A DNA stretch of 64,000 nucleotides from Bufo bufo (Eukaryota > Chordata > Amphibia > Anura > Bufonidae), in NCBI RefSeq assembly GCF_905171765.1, contig NC_053392.1:407072565-407136564 (forward strand). The letters run 5' to 3'. A program made the position numbers and the translations under genes. The stretch's first letter is position 1. Every line of letters starts with the position of its first letter. Shown here piece by piece: positions 1-9,797 of this stretch. Below the pieces are notes generated by a model, which did not search any database, had not been told where the DNA came from, and saw only the letters and a list, made by a program, of their open reading frames with translations.

Positions 1-25
1 GGGTACATGTTGTGAGAACAGGACA
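1..25 (+). repeat. 3' end of BEL/Pao 5' LTR
   Basis: The first 25 bases are identical to the last 25 bases of the LTR ending at 7239 and diverge straight after the terminal CA. This marks the LTR/leader boundary. The rest of the 5' LTR lies outside the window. Confidence 0.85.
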
Positions 26-263
26 GTAAACGACGACTTCCAGCGAGAGAGATGCACCTGACTACACAGAAGTCTCTTACGGTCCACGCAATATCTGCAA
101 ACGGACACCACAGCGACTTCTATACAGTCCAGTGCTGCAAGGGGATAGCCGCTTCAAGCAATGTAGACACATTTGATTGCATGCTGTGACCGCTCTCTAA
201 GCACAGCGTCCGGCATTCCACAGCACAGTAGTCTCCACGCAGTTAAGTGTCTTCACCAACACC

Positions 264-2038
264 ATGTCGCGTAGCACAGTCTCAAGTTACAAGACAAGAT
301 CAGGGAAGGATGGTTCCACTAAGTCATCTTCCGTTAGCAATGCGGCTGCCATTGCCCGCGCAAAGGCAGAAGCCGCGAAGGTCAAAGCAGCCTTTGCCGA
401 ACAAGAAATGAAGATGAAAGAAGAAAAGGCACAGCTAGAGGCTGAGAAAGCAAAGCAACAGGCTTCAATAGACATGCAAAAGGTCCTCTTAGATGCAAAG
501 CTAGAGAAACGGCAGCCGCCATAGCTGAAGCAGAGTTCTTGGAAGCAATGGAATACCCGAAAACCGGAAGTCACCGCAGTGTGCTTAGCCCAGAACTCGG
601 CCAGCAAGATCCTGTACAACGCACTTCAGAGTACGTCCGTCAACACTCTAGACCAAACAGCAATGCTGATCCATTCCCAGGAACCGAAGACGTCGCCTAT
701 GCCACAGAAGAATCATACCGTCCAAAAGAAAGAGTCACACTCGGATCCCAGTCCTACAAACAAGAGAGCCCAGAGCCATGTGACAAAACTCCAGCTGACT
801 TCCCTGCACACCAAGGAAGCCAGCTTCCAGTCCAGCCTGCAGAGCCACCTTATCCCACAAGACGGTATGACATGGGCTGGCCTAAGTCAGAGACTCCATA
901 CAGGTATGATCGCCCACCACACTCTCACTGTGACTTTCCACCTCCAACTAACCTTAGTAGTAACCATAGCACAATAGACTTTGCCAGGTTCTTTACTAAA
1001 CGAGAGCTAGTTACAAAGGGACTGGCGAAATTCAGCGATCGCCCTGAAAACTATAGAGCATGGCGGGCCTCCTTTTATAGCATTACAAAAGACTTGGGTC
1101 TGTCATACAGTGAGGAGATAGACTTCCTTGTAGATCGGCTTGGAAAAGACTCTGTAGAACATGCCAAGAGAATCAGGGATATTATTATAAACTACCCAGA
1201 GATTGGCCTAAAAATGATCTGGGATAGACTTGATGAATGTTATGGTTCTGCAGAGGTCATAGAGGATGCGTTGTTTAAAAGAATTGATGAATTCCCTAAA
1301 ATATCTAGCAAAGAGTTCCAGAAACTTAGGGATTTAAGTGATCTACTGATGGAATTACAGGTTGCCAAAGCTGAAGGGGATTTACCGGGGCTTGCTTTCC
1401 TCGACACTGCCAGAGGTATCAAGCCTATCGTATTAAAGCTTCCCCAGAACCTGCAGGAGAAATGGGTCACCCACGGGTCAAGGTACAAACATATCCACAA
1501 TGTGCCATTCCCTCCCTTCAGTGTGTTTGTCGACTTTGTAAGGCTAGAAGCTAATATTCGTAATGACCCTAGCTTTGATCTATCACAGTCTTGTGCCACT
1601 CCCTATGACCACAGACCACACAAAGGATCAGTGGCAGTGCACAAAACTAACATTTCACATGCAGATTCTTATAGGCATTACAGCTCCGCCAGCCGCGAAA
1701 CAGTTAAAGATCCTGGTAAGCAGTGCCCTCTACACAAGAAGCCTCACCCTCTTCTGAAGTGCAGAGCCTTTAGAGAAATGTCCATAGGAGATCGCAAAGC
1801 CTTCCTCAAGGAGAACTGCATTTGCTACAAGTGCTGCTCATCAACATCACATATTGCCAAAGACTGTCAGGTTAGTGTAAAATGCACAGAATGCAACAAC
1901 TCGGATCACAACACGGCCCTACATCCTGGGCCTTTCCCATGGACCTCATCACAGAGTAACAGTGCCAGGAAAGTAACTCTGAAGCTAACCCACCAGCAGT
2001 TACTTCACAATGCACTGAAGTTTGTAAAGGACTCATAG
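264..2038 (+). pseudogene. gag: BEL/Pao gag, frameshifted
   Basis: Gag is the structural protein that packages the retrotransposon RNA. The start at 264 gives a Ser/Arg-rich head followed by a charged Ala/Glu/Lys helix, the usual BEL gag beginning. This frame stops at about 524, and the same helix continues in another frame from about 510, so a one-base frameshift lies near 505. The second frame runs to a TAG at 2036. It carries a DUF1759-like capsid region (about 960..1560) and, near the end, two zinc knuckles: CX2CX5HX4C starting CYKCCSSTSH, then CX2CX4HX4H starting CTECNNSDH. The protease continues in the same frame after the TAG, so that stop may be a simple nonsense change. Confidence 0.88.
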
Positions 2039-2539
2039 GCGGCAGGTCCTGCTCAAAAAAACTGCCTAACAAAAGTATACCCAAAGGGCTGCAGAGACAA
2101 AGCCATCAATGTTTACGCTATCCTAGATGACCAAAGTAATGCGTCCCTAGCCAAATCTACTTTCTTTGACATTTTCAACATCAAAGGGCCTAACACTCCT
2201 TATTCTCTAAAGACTTGTGCGGGTACTGTAGAAACAATGGGGAGGAGAGCTAGTGGCTACCTAATTGAATCCATAGATGGTAAAACGTGTCTTTCCTTAC
2301 CAACTATTACGGAATGTAACCAAATCCCTGATAATAGACACGAGATCCCTACACCAGAGGTAGCCATACATAACCCCCATTACAGCGTATAGCCCGTCTT
2401 TTACCAAAACTCGATCCTAACGCTCAGCTAATCCTACTCCTAGGAGAGAGACATCTTACAAGTTCATAAAACTAGAGAACAGATTAATGGCCCACATCCT
2501 GCTCCTTATGCCCAAAGGCATGACCTAGGATGGGTCATA
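2039..2539 (+). pseudogene. BEL/Pao aspartic protease remnant
   Basis: This part should process the polyprotein. Reading on in the gag frame after the TAG at 2036, the translation includes DDQSNASLA, the BEL version of the retropepsin active-site block (usually D-E/D-QSN-SLA), at about 2128. The frame stops at 2392, and matching sequence ending in LLLLGE-like residues continues in another frame to about 2470, showing a second frameshift. The fragment is cut at 2539 by the Tc1/mariner insertion. Confidence 0.75.
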
Positions 2540-4102
2540 CAGGGAGTGCAGAATTATTAGGCAAGTTGTATTTTTGAGGATTAATTTTATTATTGAACAA
2601 CAACCATGTTCTCAATGAACCCAAAAAACTCATTAATATCAAAGCTGAATATTTTTGGAAGTAGTTTTTAGTTTGTTTTTAGTTTTAGCTATTTTAGGGG
2701 GATATCTGTGTGTGCAGGTGACTATTACTGTGCATAATTATTAGGCAACTTAACAAAAAACAAATATATACCCATTTCAATTATTTATTTTTACCAGTGA
2801 AACCAATATAACATCTCAACATTCACAAATATACATTTCTGACATTCAAAAACAAAACAAAAACAAATCAGTGACCAATATAGCCACCTTTCTTTGCAAG
2901 GACACTCAAAAGCCTGCCATCCATGGATTCTGTCAGTGTTTTGATCTGTTCACCATCAACATTGCGTGCAGCAGCAACCACAGCCTCCCAGACACTGTTC
3001 AGAGAGGTGTACTGTTTTCCCTCCTTGTAAATCTCACATTTGATGATGGACCACAGGTTCTCAATGGGGTTCAGATCAGGTGAACAAGGAGGCCATGTCA
3101 TTAGATTTTCTTCTTTTATACCCTTTCTTGCCAGCCACGCTGTGGAGTACTTGGACGCGTGTGATGGAGCATTGTCCTGCATGAAAATCATGTTTTTCTT
3201 GAAGGATGCAGACTTCTTCCTGTACCACTGCTTGAAGAAGGTGTCTTCCAGAAACTGGCAGTAGGACTGGGAGTTGAGCTTGACTCCATCCTCAACCCGA
3301 AAAGGCCCCACAAGCTCATCTTTGATGATACCAGCCCAAACCAGTACTCCACCTCCACCTTGCTGGCGTCTGAGTCGGACTGGAGCTCTCTGCCCTTTAC
3401 CAATCCAGCCACGGGCCCATCCATCTGGCCCATCAAGACTCACTCTCATTTCATCAGTCCATAAAACCTTAGAAAAATCAGTCTTGAGATATTTCTTGGC
3501 CCAGTCTTGATGTTTCAGCTTGTGTGTCTTGTTCAGTGGTGGTCGTCTTTCAGCCTTTCTTACCTTGGCCATGTCTCTGAGTATTGCACACCTTGTGCTT
3601 TTGGGCACTCCAGTGATGTTGCAGCTCTGAAATATGGCCAAACTGGTGGCAAGTGGCATCTTGGCAGCTGCACGCTTGACTTTTCTCAGTTCATGGGCAG
3701 TTATTTTGCGCCTTGGTTTTTCCACACGCTTCTTGCGACCCTGTTGACTATTTTGAATGAAACGCTTGATTGTTCGATGATCACGCTTCAGAAGCTTTGC
3801 AATTTTAAGAGTGCTGCATCCCTCTGCAAGATATCTCACTATTTTTGACTTTTCTGAGCCTGTCAAGTCCTTCTTTTGACCCATTTTGCCAAAGGAAAGG
3901 AAGTTGCCTAATAATTATGCACACCTAATATAGGGTGTTGATGTCATTAGACCACACCCCTTCTCATTACAGAGATGCACATCACCTAATATGCTTAATT
4001 GGTAGTAGGCTTTAGAGCCTATACAGCTTGGAGTAAGACAACATGCATAAAGAGGATAATGTGGTCAAAATACTCATTTGCATAATAATTCTGCACGCAG
4101 TG
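2540..4102 (-). mobile_element. Tc1/mariner DD37E element, apparently complete (copy 1)
   Basis: 1563 bp bounded by TA on both sides (2538..2539 and 4103..4104). The outer termini are CAGGGAGTGCAG (left) and the inverse of CACTGCGTGCAG (right). Each end carries two related motifs about 180 bp apart, GTGCAGAATTATTAGGCAA outside and GTGCATAATTATTAGGCAA inside, which is an IR/DR layout like that of Sleeping Beauty-type elements. Inside is one intact transposase on the minus strand. A sister copy lies at 50021..51636. Apart from three indel or rearrangement differences the two have exactly the same length, which suggests recent mobilisation. Confidence 0.95.
2868..3884 (-). CDS. Tc1/mariner transposase (DD37E), intact
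   Basis: 338 residues with no frameshift or stop. The enzyme cuts and pastes the element at TA sites, acting in the nucleus on the IR/DR ends. The N-terminal third is a paired-type helix-turn-helix: residues about 8..50 include AEGCSTLKIAKLLKRDHRTI, followed by the basic stretch QQGRKKRVEKPRRK. The DDE core has the first Asp in VLWTDEMRVS, the second in IFMQDNAPSH and Glu in NPIENLW. Exactly 37 residues lie between the second Asp and the Glu, so this is a DD37E protein like the vertebrate group named TRT. A GGGG-containing loop precedes VLVWAG, as in Tc1 enzymes. The first Met matches the start in the sister copy. It is the only intact protein gene in the window. Confidence 0.93.
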   Translation of the reverse strand: MGQKKDLTGSEKSKIVRYLAEGCSTLKIAKLLKRDHRTIKRFIQNSQQGRKKRVEKPRRKITAHELRKVKRAAAKMPLATSLAIFQSCNITGVPKSTRCAILRDMAKVRKAERRPPLNKTHKLKHQDWAKKYLKTDFSKVLWTDEMRVSLDGPDGWARGWIGKGQRAPVRLRRQQGGGGVLVWAGIIKDELVGPFRVEDGVKLNSQSYCQFLEDTFFKQWYRKKSASFKKNMIFMQDNAPSHASKYSTAWLARKGIKEENLMTWPPCSPDLNPIENLWSIIKCEIYKEGKQYTSLNSVWEAVVAAARNVDGEQIKTLTESMDGRLLSVLAKKGGYIGH

Positions 4103-4104
4103 TA

Positions 4105-5281
4105 GTAGGAGATGTCTGCTTAGGAAGCATACACAAACCAACTTTCATTAATAGCATGCTTACGAGCACATTAGATAATGGATGTCCCTCTATCTTCCAA
4201 CCATGTAAAAATAACTTCCTCATAAAGGAATTGCCACATAGTACTCAACTACCTTGTTCTTTCGTAGACTCTGTAGACCACGACATAGCTTGTGACAGTG
4301 ACGAAGACCACTTAGGTTGCTCAGTGTTCCAAAGGACCAAGGAGGACAATCAGGTAGCAATGTCCCACGAAGACAGATTGTTTTTAGAAACCATGCAAAA
4401 GGAAATCTCTAAGGATGAAACAAATAGTTGGGTCGCACCCCTTCCCTTCAGGCCTCAAAGGCAATGTTTGCCTAACAGAGAGCAAGTCTACAGACGTTTT
4501 GTCTCTCTAAGACGTAGCTTCCACAAGAAACCAGAAATGAAAGACCACTTCTTTACTTTCATGAGGAAAATACTTGAGAATGGTCATGCTGAGGTAGCTC
4601 CCACCCTCAAAAACTCAGAAGAATGTTGGTATTTACCCATATTCGGGGTTTACCACCCAAAGAAACCAGGTCAAATTAGAGTAGTGTTTGACTCTAGCGC
4701 TAAATATGAAGGCGTCTCCTTAAACGACGTCCTGCTCTCAGGTCCAGATCTTAACAACAAGCTCCTAGGAGTACTGCTTTGTTTTCGTAAAGACTCTGTT
4801 GCCTTCATGGCGGACATTCAGCAGATGTTTCATTGCTTTCTCGTTAAAGAGGAACACAGAAACTTCTTAAGATTTCTTTGGTTTATTGACAATGACCCCA
4901 CAAAAGATATCGCGGAGTACCGCATGCGGGTACATATCTTTGGTAACAGCCCCTCCCCTGCAGTTGCAACTTATGGTCTCAGACACTCTGCTCAGGAAGG
5001 CGAACTAGAATATGGGTCAGACGTCAGACAATTCGTAGAAAGAGACTTTTATGTAGATGACTGTCTAAAATCACTACCCACTGTCGAGGGTGCAATAAGT
5101 CTCCTTAAGAGAGCTCAAGAAATGCTTGCATGCTCGAACCTGAGACTCCACAAAATGGCCTCCAATAGTAAGCAGCTGATAGAAGCATTTCCCTCTCAAT
5201 GACCTACAGAGCTTAGACCTAGGGACTGACTCCCTTCCTATACAACGTAGCCTTGGTCTCCTCTGGGATCTAAAATCAGAT
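4105..5281 (+). pseudogene. pol: BEL/Pao reverse transcriptase
   Basis: The polymerase reading frame resumes right after the TA at the Tc1 right end and runs to 5202. Recognisable RT blocks are WYLPIFGVYHP, IRVVFDSSAKYEGVSLND, FMADIQQMFHCF and the catalytic YVDDC box at about 5052. BEL/Pao enzymes typically have YVDD, and the flanking FDSSA and SLND words are characteristic of the group. After 5202 the frame shifts. Any Met upstream of 4105 belongs to the inserted Tc1 terminus and is not the start of this protein. Confidence 0.9.
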
Positions 5282-6173
5282 ATGTTTACCTTCCAAGTCA
5301 GCCAGGAAGAGAAGCCCTTTACTTGTAGAGGTGTCCTGTCTGCCATAAACAGTCTTTATGATCCCTTGGGATTCACAGCCCCCGTTACAATCCAGGGCAA
5401 ATCATTACTTAGAGACTTAACTCAGGAGACATTGGATTGGGATCACCCACTTTCCCCTGAAAAAAGAAACATATGGATAGAGTGGAGAAACTTACTAAAG
5501 ACTTTATCAAACCTGCATGTTCCACGTTCTTACGCTCCTGTGCCATCCACAGAAGTAAAAACACAAAGACTTTAGGTATTCTCTGATGCGTCCGTCAAAG
5601 CAATTGCCGCTGTAGCTTACCTTAAAACTATAGACCACAAAGGTCAGTGCCACAAAGGGTTTGTCATGGGCAAAGCAAAACTCGCACCACTTCTCGAACA
5701 TACAATACCCAGGTTAGAACTCTGTGCCGCTGTACTAGCCGTTGAACTAGCTGAATTAATTACATCAGAGATAAACCTAGGGATTCGAGACACCGAGTTT
5801 TATACAGAGAGTAAAGTGGTCCTGGGCTACATTTACAACCAAACTAGGCGTTTTTACGTTTACGTTAACAACCGAGTGTTAAGAATCAGGAGGTCCACTT
5901 TCCCAAAACAATGGCACTTCGTACCTACTGACCACAACCCAGCAGACTTAGCAACCAGGTCAGTTGCTGCCAGTCATCTTATGGACACAGTTTGGTTCAC
6001 GGGTCCTGCTTTTCTATACAACTCAGAACATTCTTCTGCCTGTGACTCATATGAGTTGTTAGATGCAGATTCTGACAAAGAAATCCGCCCCCAGGTATCT
6101 GTGCTACTTACTGTAAATTCTTACAATCAGCTCGGTAGCCACCGTTTCATCAGGTTTTCCACCTGAAAGTCAC
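5282..6173 (+). pseudogene. pol: BEL/Pao RT connection and RNase H region
   Basis: One reading frame continues through this part with premature stops at 5573 and 6164. The first half holds the conserved GVLSAINSLYDPLGFTAPVT block that follows RT in Pao-type polyproteins. The second half holds RNase H-like words: a FSDASVKAI-type start just after 5575, PRLELCAAVLA at about 5710 and YTESKVVLGYI at about 5800, then the DHNPADLATR word that ends this region in BEL elements. RNase H degrades the RNA strand during reverse transcription. It is decayed and not functional. Confidence 0.85.
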
Positions 6174-6770
6174 TTGTGCGAGCTATCACATGCTTAGCGC
6201 ACACAGCCCCCAGAATCTTGAACTCTATCTTCCTACGAGTGGGCAAAGATAGACTCTCTCATGAATGCCTTACAATCTTTATGGTTGAAGTCTCAGCCAT
6301 TATCAATGCCAGACCCTTGGCTCCGATATCAAATGACCCAGGAAATCCAATACTGCTCACGCCTGCCTCTCTACTTACTCAAAAGACTGGTATAGTGAGT
6401 GCTCCTTCTGGATAGTTTGGCACCAAAGATCTCTACAAACGCCAATGGAGACAAGTGCAAGGCCTTGCCGATACCTTTTGGAATAGGTGGAAGAAGCAAT
6501 ATCTTCCCACCTTACAGACAAGAACCAAATGGCACACAGTTAAACCCAACCTGAAACCCGATGATATTGTTCTTGTTAAAGACTCCCGGGCTCAAAGAAA
6601 TCATTAGCCTTTGGGCCTCATTACTAAAGTGTTCCCAAGTGAAGACGGACATGTCCGTAAAGTTGAGGTCAAGATTTTCAAACAAAATGAGACCAAACTG
6701 TTTATCAGACCTACTTCCGAACTAATCCTACTGTTATCTGTTGAGGACTCTAATAGTGACATCGGCTGAT
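6174..6770 (+). pseudogene. pol: BEL/Pao integrase C-terminal remnant
   Basis: The same frame carries only the last part of integrase: the HECLTIFMVEVSAIINARPL block, then TPASLLT, WRQVQGLADTFWNRWKKQYL and DIVLVKDS, which match the C-terminal domain following the Pao integrase core. The zinc-binding part and most of the catalytic core are absent, so about 6170 is a deletion junction. Stops interrupt it at 6413 and 6605. Integrase would have inserted the cDNA into the genome. Confidence 0.85.
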
Positions 6771-6783
6771 GTCAAGGGGGGAG
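6771..6783 (+). other. Polypurine tract of the BEL element
   Basis: A run of A and G (AAGGGGGGAG) immediately before the 3' LTR start, the expected primer site for plus-strand DNA synthesis. Confidence 0.7.
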
Positions 6784-7239
6784 TGTACTGTCTTCTCTTC
6801 ACTAACTATTGCATAATTTGTTCATGTGTGTGCCTTCAGCACCATCTAGTGACCTTTAGCTGTAAGTGCATCTTTTGCCTTATTAAGTTATGCATATTCG
6901 TTAGGTCACCTGACTTCCTGCTCTGTGCTTTCTGGGAAAGAGACAGGCTCCTGCTTCCTTTTCTCCTCACCTCATGGAAGGAGCAGCTGCACATTGTGTG
7001 TCTTACTAAAGCATCATCGGTAAGGGATTAATTCATGTTTTTGTATTGGTTTTGTGTACATTGTGCTGTATATACAGTTCTTGTATGTTCATTTTCTTAT
7101 AGTTTACCTGATCTACTGCCGGTTAATAGAAAACCACAGACTACAGAAACAAGTCTCATCTTATTAACTAGTAGAATGGTGATATCTGCCTGTTGAACTG
7201 CATACAGACCCCGGGGGTACATGTTGTGAGAACAGGACA
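6784..7239 (+). repeat. BEL/Pao 3' LTR
   Basis: 456 bp beginning TGTACTGTC and ending GGACA, so with TG...CA termini. It follows a polypurine tract and its last 25 bases match the end of the 5' LTR at the window start. It holds AT-rich promoter-like sequence but I assign no exact signal. Confidence 0.85.
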
Positions 7240-7534
7240 CAAGTGTTCACCCCCACAGGTTTGAACAAGAAAGGGGGGGGGAGTGGTGATATGAACGCTA
7301 AAGTGAATAAGGATCCCGGTAGAGTGGTATATCTCACCAAGCTATTTTGTTTAGTATTTAAGGGCTGGATTTTACTTGGATTGGAAGCTAGGTTGGTAGA
7401 GGGAGCTGCCAATCCACCCCTCCCATTCAAGTGCAGTTTTTTGTGACTGACCCCCGGAGAAGAGCTAATCCCACACAGTTGCCCACTACAAAATAACAGG
7501 ATTAAATTATTGTCCCTGGCACATATGCAGACTG
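7240..7534 (+). repeat. Tail of a second Gypsy element beyond the BEL insertion
   Basis: Bases 7245..7283 read TTCACCCCCACAGG followed by a GAACAAGAAAGGGG run. This resembles bases 13531..13566, the end of the RNase H region and polypurine tract of the Gmr1-like Gypsy. The BEL element thus appears to sit just upstream of a Gypsy polypurine tract. The following roughly 200 bases are then probably LTR, cut by the hAT fragment. Only the short tail supports this. Confidence 0.45.
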
Positions 7535-8041
7535 AACTTGCACAAAATGGGCGCCGACGCCCACCTAACTGACAGACAGATAAAACTTTTTGTGTCACTG
7601 GGCTCAGGGCAGGGTAAAAAAATGTTGCATTGCACCCACAAAAAGAAAATCGCTGTAGATCGCAGAGTTGGCAACAAGTTCTGAAAACAGATTCTTTCCT
7701 ATTCTCTCCCTCACAGCAGCAGCATCCTATCCTTACACTAATAAGAGCAGAGTGACGTGCGGCGCTACGTGACTCCAGCTTATATAGAGGCTGGGTCACA
7801 TGCTGCACTGGCCAATCACAGCCATGCCATTAGTAGGCATGGCTGTGATGGCTTCTAAGGGCACACAAGTTAAATGCTTGTTGATTGGCTGCCCTTCAGC
7901 CTTTCAAAAAGCGCCATTAAATCGCCGAACACCGAACTGTAACCCAAACTTTTACTGAAAAGTTCGGGTTCGGGTCCGGGGTCCAAAAATCCAAAAGTTC
8001 GGTACGAACCCGAACTTTACAGTTCAGGTTCGCTCAACCCT
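7535..8041 (-). mobile_element. Fragment of hAT 5' end (same family as 13988..18771)
   Basis: Read on the minus strand this matches the first part of the complete hAT at 13988..14440: the GAGCGAACC terminus (near 8031), the GGTTCG/CGAACC-rich stretch, the paired AATCACAGCCATGCC words, a GTCACGTAGCGCCGCACG word and the GGCGCCCATTTTGTG region. It ends at the terminus at 8041 and lacks all coding sequence. Confidence 0.75.
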
Positions 8042-9149
8042 TCCCATGATGTAGCCGTACGTTATGGGTCCGATCCCTAATCATAAAATAGCAGAGACCC
8101 CCGGCACATGTATGCGATCAGCCATAAGGCTGATCACATACATCTTACCCTTCAGATGCCGTGGTCAAATGTGACCACTGCATCTGCGCAGACCAGACCC
8201 GGAATTCGCACGCTTCTGGTCCGGTAGCATCTTTCCCGGGCTGAGATTGGGGAATCTGTTACCTTGCGCTAATTGACAATTAGATGTATATATCAATACA
8301 GGCCACTAGGTGGCAGCCTTGTATTGATATAGAGCAAATGAAGTCTTCAATGATTAGCCATCATTGAATAATATGGGAAATCGAATGATTTCCAGTTAGT
8401 CACCCAAGGTGACTTACAAAAAGTAAAAAAAAGTTTTTACAAATTTAAAAAAAATAAAAAAGTTCAAATCAGCCCCCTTTCCTTAAAATAAAAATACTTA
8501 ACCAATAAAAAAATAAATATCATGGGCATCGCCGTGTGCAAGAATGCCCATACTATTAAAACATAATATTAATGGCATACGGCAAATGGCGTAGCAGGAA
8601 AAATATTAAAACTGCCAATTTGCCATTTTTTGTCACTACAACTACCCAATAATTTTTTAATAAAAAGTGATCAAAAAGTCGCACACACTTAAAGTTGGTA
8701 TCACTGAAAAGAACAGATCGTCCTTCAAAAAATGAGCCCTCACACAGCCCCTACACATAGCTACAAAAAAGTTATAGGGGTCAGAATATGGTCATGAAGA
8801 AAAAAAACTTTTTTTCAGTATTAAAACGCAATACAAATTATACAAGTGTGATATCGTTGGAACCCTACTGACCTGGAGAATGAAGATAACAGGTCAATTT
8901 TACCGCATAGTGTACAAAAAATAAAATAAAAACCTTTATCAGAATTGCGTTTTTTTTTTTTTTCCCAATTCTACCGCATTTGGAATTTTTTTCACGCTCC
9001 CTACTACATGGTATGCAACCGTAAATGGTGCCATTTCTAGTACAACTTGTCCCGCAAAAAATAAGCCCTCATAAGGCTATGTGAATGGAAAATTAAAAAA
9101 GTTAGGACTATGGGAAGGCGGGGAGTGAAAAATGAAACCCCTTAAGGGG
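8042..9149. repeat. Noncoding repeat, probable MITE with TTAA edge
   Basis: No coding sequence. It starts with a GATGTAGCCGTACGTTATGG word, is AT-rich with short inverted segments, and ends ACCCCTTAAGGGG before TTAA at 9150. The CCCCTTAAGG terminus resembles the element that starts at 38441. I infer a non-autonomous DNA transposon. The left terminus merges with the hAT fragment and is uncertain. Confidence 0.5.
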
Positions 9150-9153
9150 TTAA

Positions 9154-9797
9154 TGCAATTAAATATATAATTTAATCTTGTGCTGTCCTTGTATATCGAT
9201 TACGAATCCCCACGTCTGTGTTTCGGCATAGTTATACGCTACTGCGGGTTGGTTTCTCATCCTATATAATCCCATTAGCAGACCGGGCTTATATCAAACG
9301 AGGAACTGGTGGAAGTTTACCGGGTTGAAAAAGCTCTGTTTCACTGAGGCAGTGAAAAGGCTCTTTCAGCTTGTCAGGGTGGTGAGCAAGTGTGGAGTTA
9401 CGCCGGAGGCCATGTGAACCACCGCCGCTCACCCTCCCTGTTCCCGCGTGGACAGGAGGCGTCTGTGTAAACTGTACCAAGCTGACCTTATGTGCTCGCA
9501 AAGAGGGCGCAACGTCACGTCTTGGAGACCAGTGACTAAACCGTATCTCATGAGCTCGACGTAGTTGACTTCAGGCGGGGCCACGAGGTGCGGTATTTGT
9601 CACACATTGGTGGCAGCAAAGTTGGATTGAGATACTAGTGTGTGTGAGTGTGGGACCCATACTCCCAGACACTAAAGACTACCAGCAGTAGCTTTTGCTG
9701 CTGGAGTCTTAAGATCAGCTCAACACTAGACAGTCTGAGTGCAAATACAATAAGGTGTGTGGGTGGACCAGGTTGCAGTCTGTGTCAGTGATCATCC
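9154..9797 (+). repeat. Probable Gypsy 5' LTR end and leader
   Basis: A TATATAA box-like word at 9262 could be an LTR promoter. At 9608..9621 the sequence TGGTGGCAGCAAAG looks like a retroelement primer-binding site and directly follows a CACACA end at about 9606. The gag start is at 9798. I could not match this stretch to the 3' LTR beginning at 13569, so the LTR assignment rests on position and the primer-site-like word. Confidence 0.45.

Larger units (their letters stand above)
1..7239 (+). mobile_element. Decayed BEL/Pao LTR retrotransposon, interrupted by a Tc1/mariner element
   Basis: The window opens in the last 25 bases of the 5' LTR, and the same 25 bases end the 3' LTR at 7215..7239. 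Between them, in BEL/Pao order, lie gag with paired zinc knuckles, an aspartic protease, reverse transcriptase with a YVDD box, RNase H and the C-terminal part of integrase, then a polypurine tract. In-frame stops and frameshifts occur in every coding part, most of the integrase core is missing, and a Tc1/mariner element (2540..4102) sits near the protease/RT junction. The element is therefore dead. Its left boundary lies outside the window, so the target duplication cannot be checked. Confidence 0.93.

Noticed and set aside
7164..7808. 214-codon minus-strand open frame
   Set aside because: Crosses three unrelated repeats (LTR end, Gypsy tail, hAT fragment), so it cannot be one gene.
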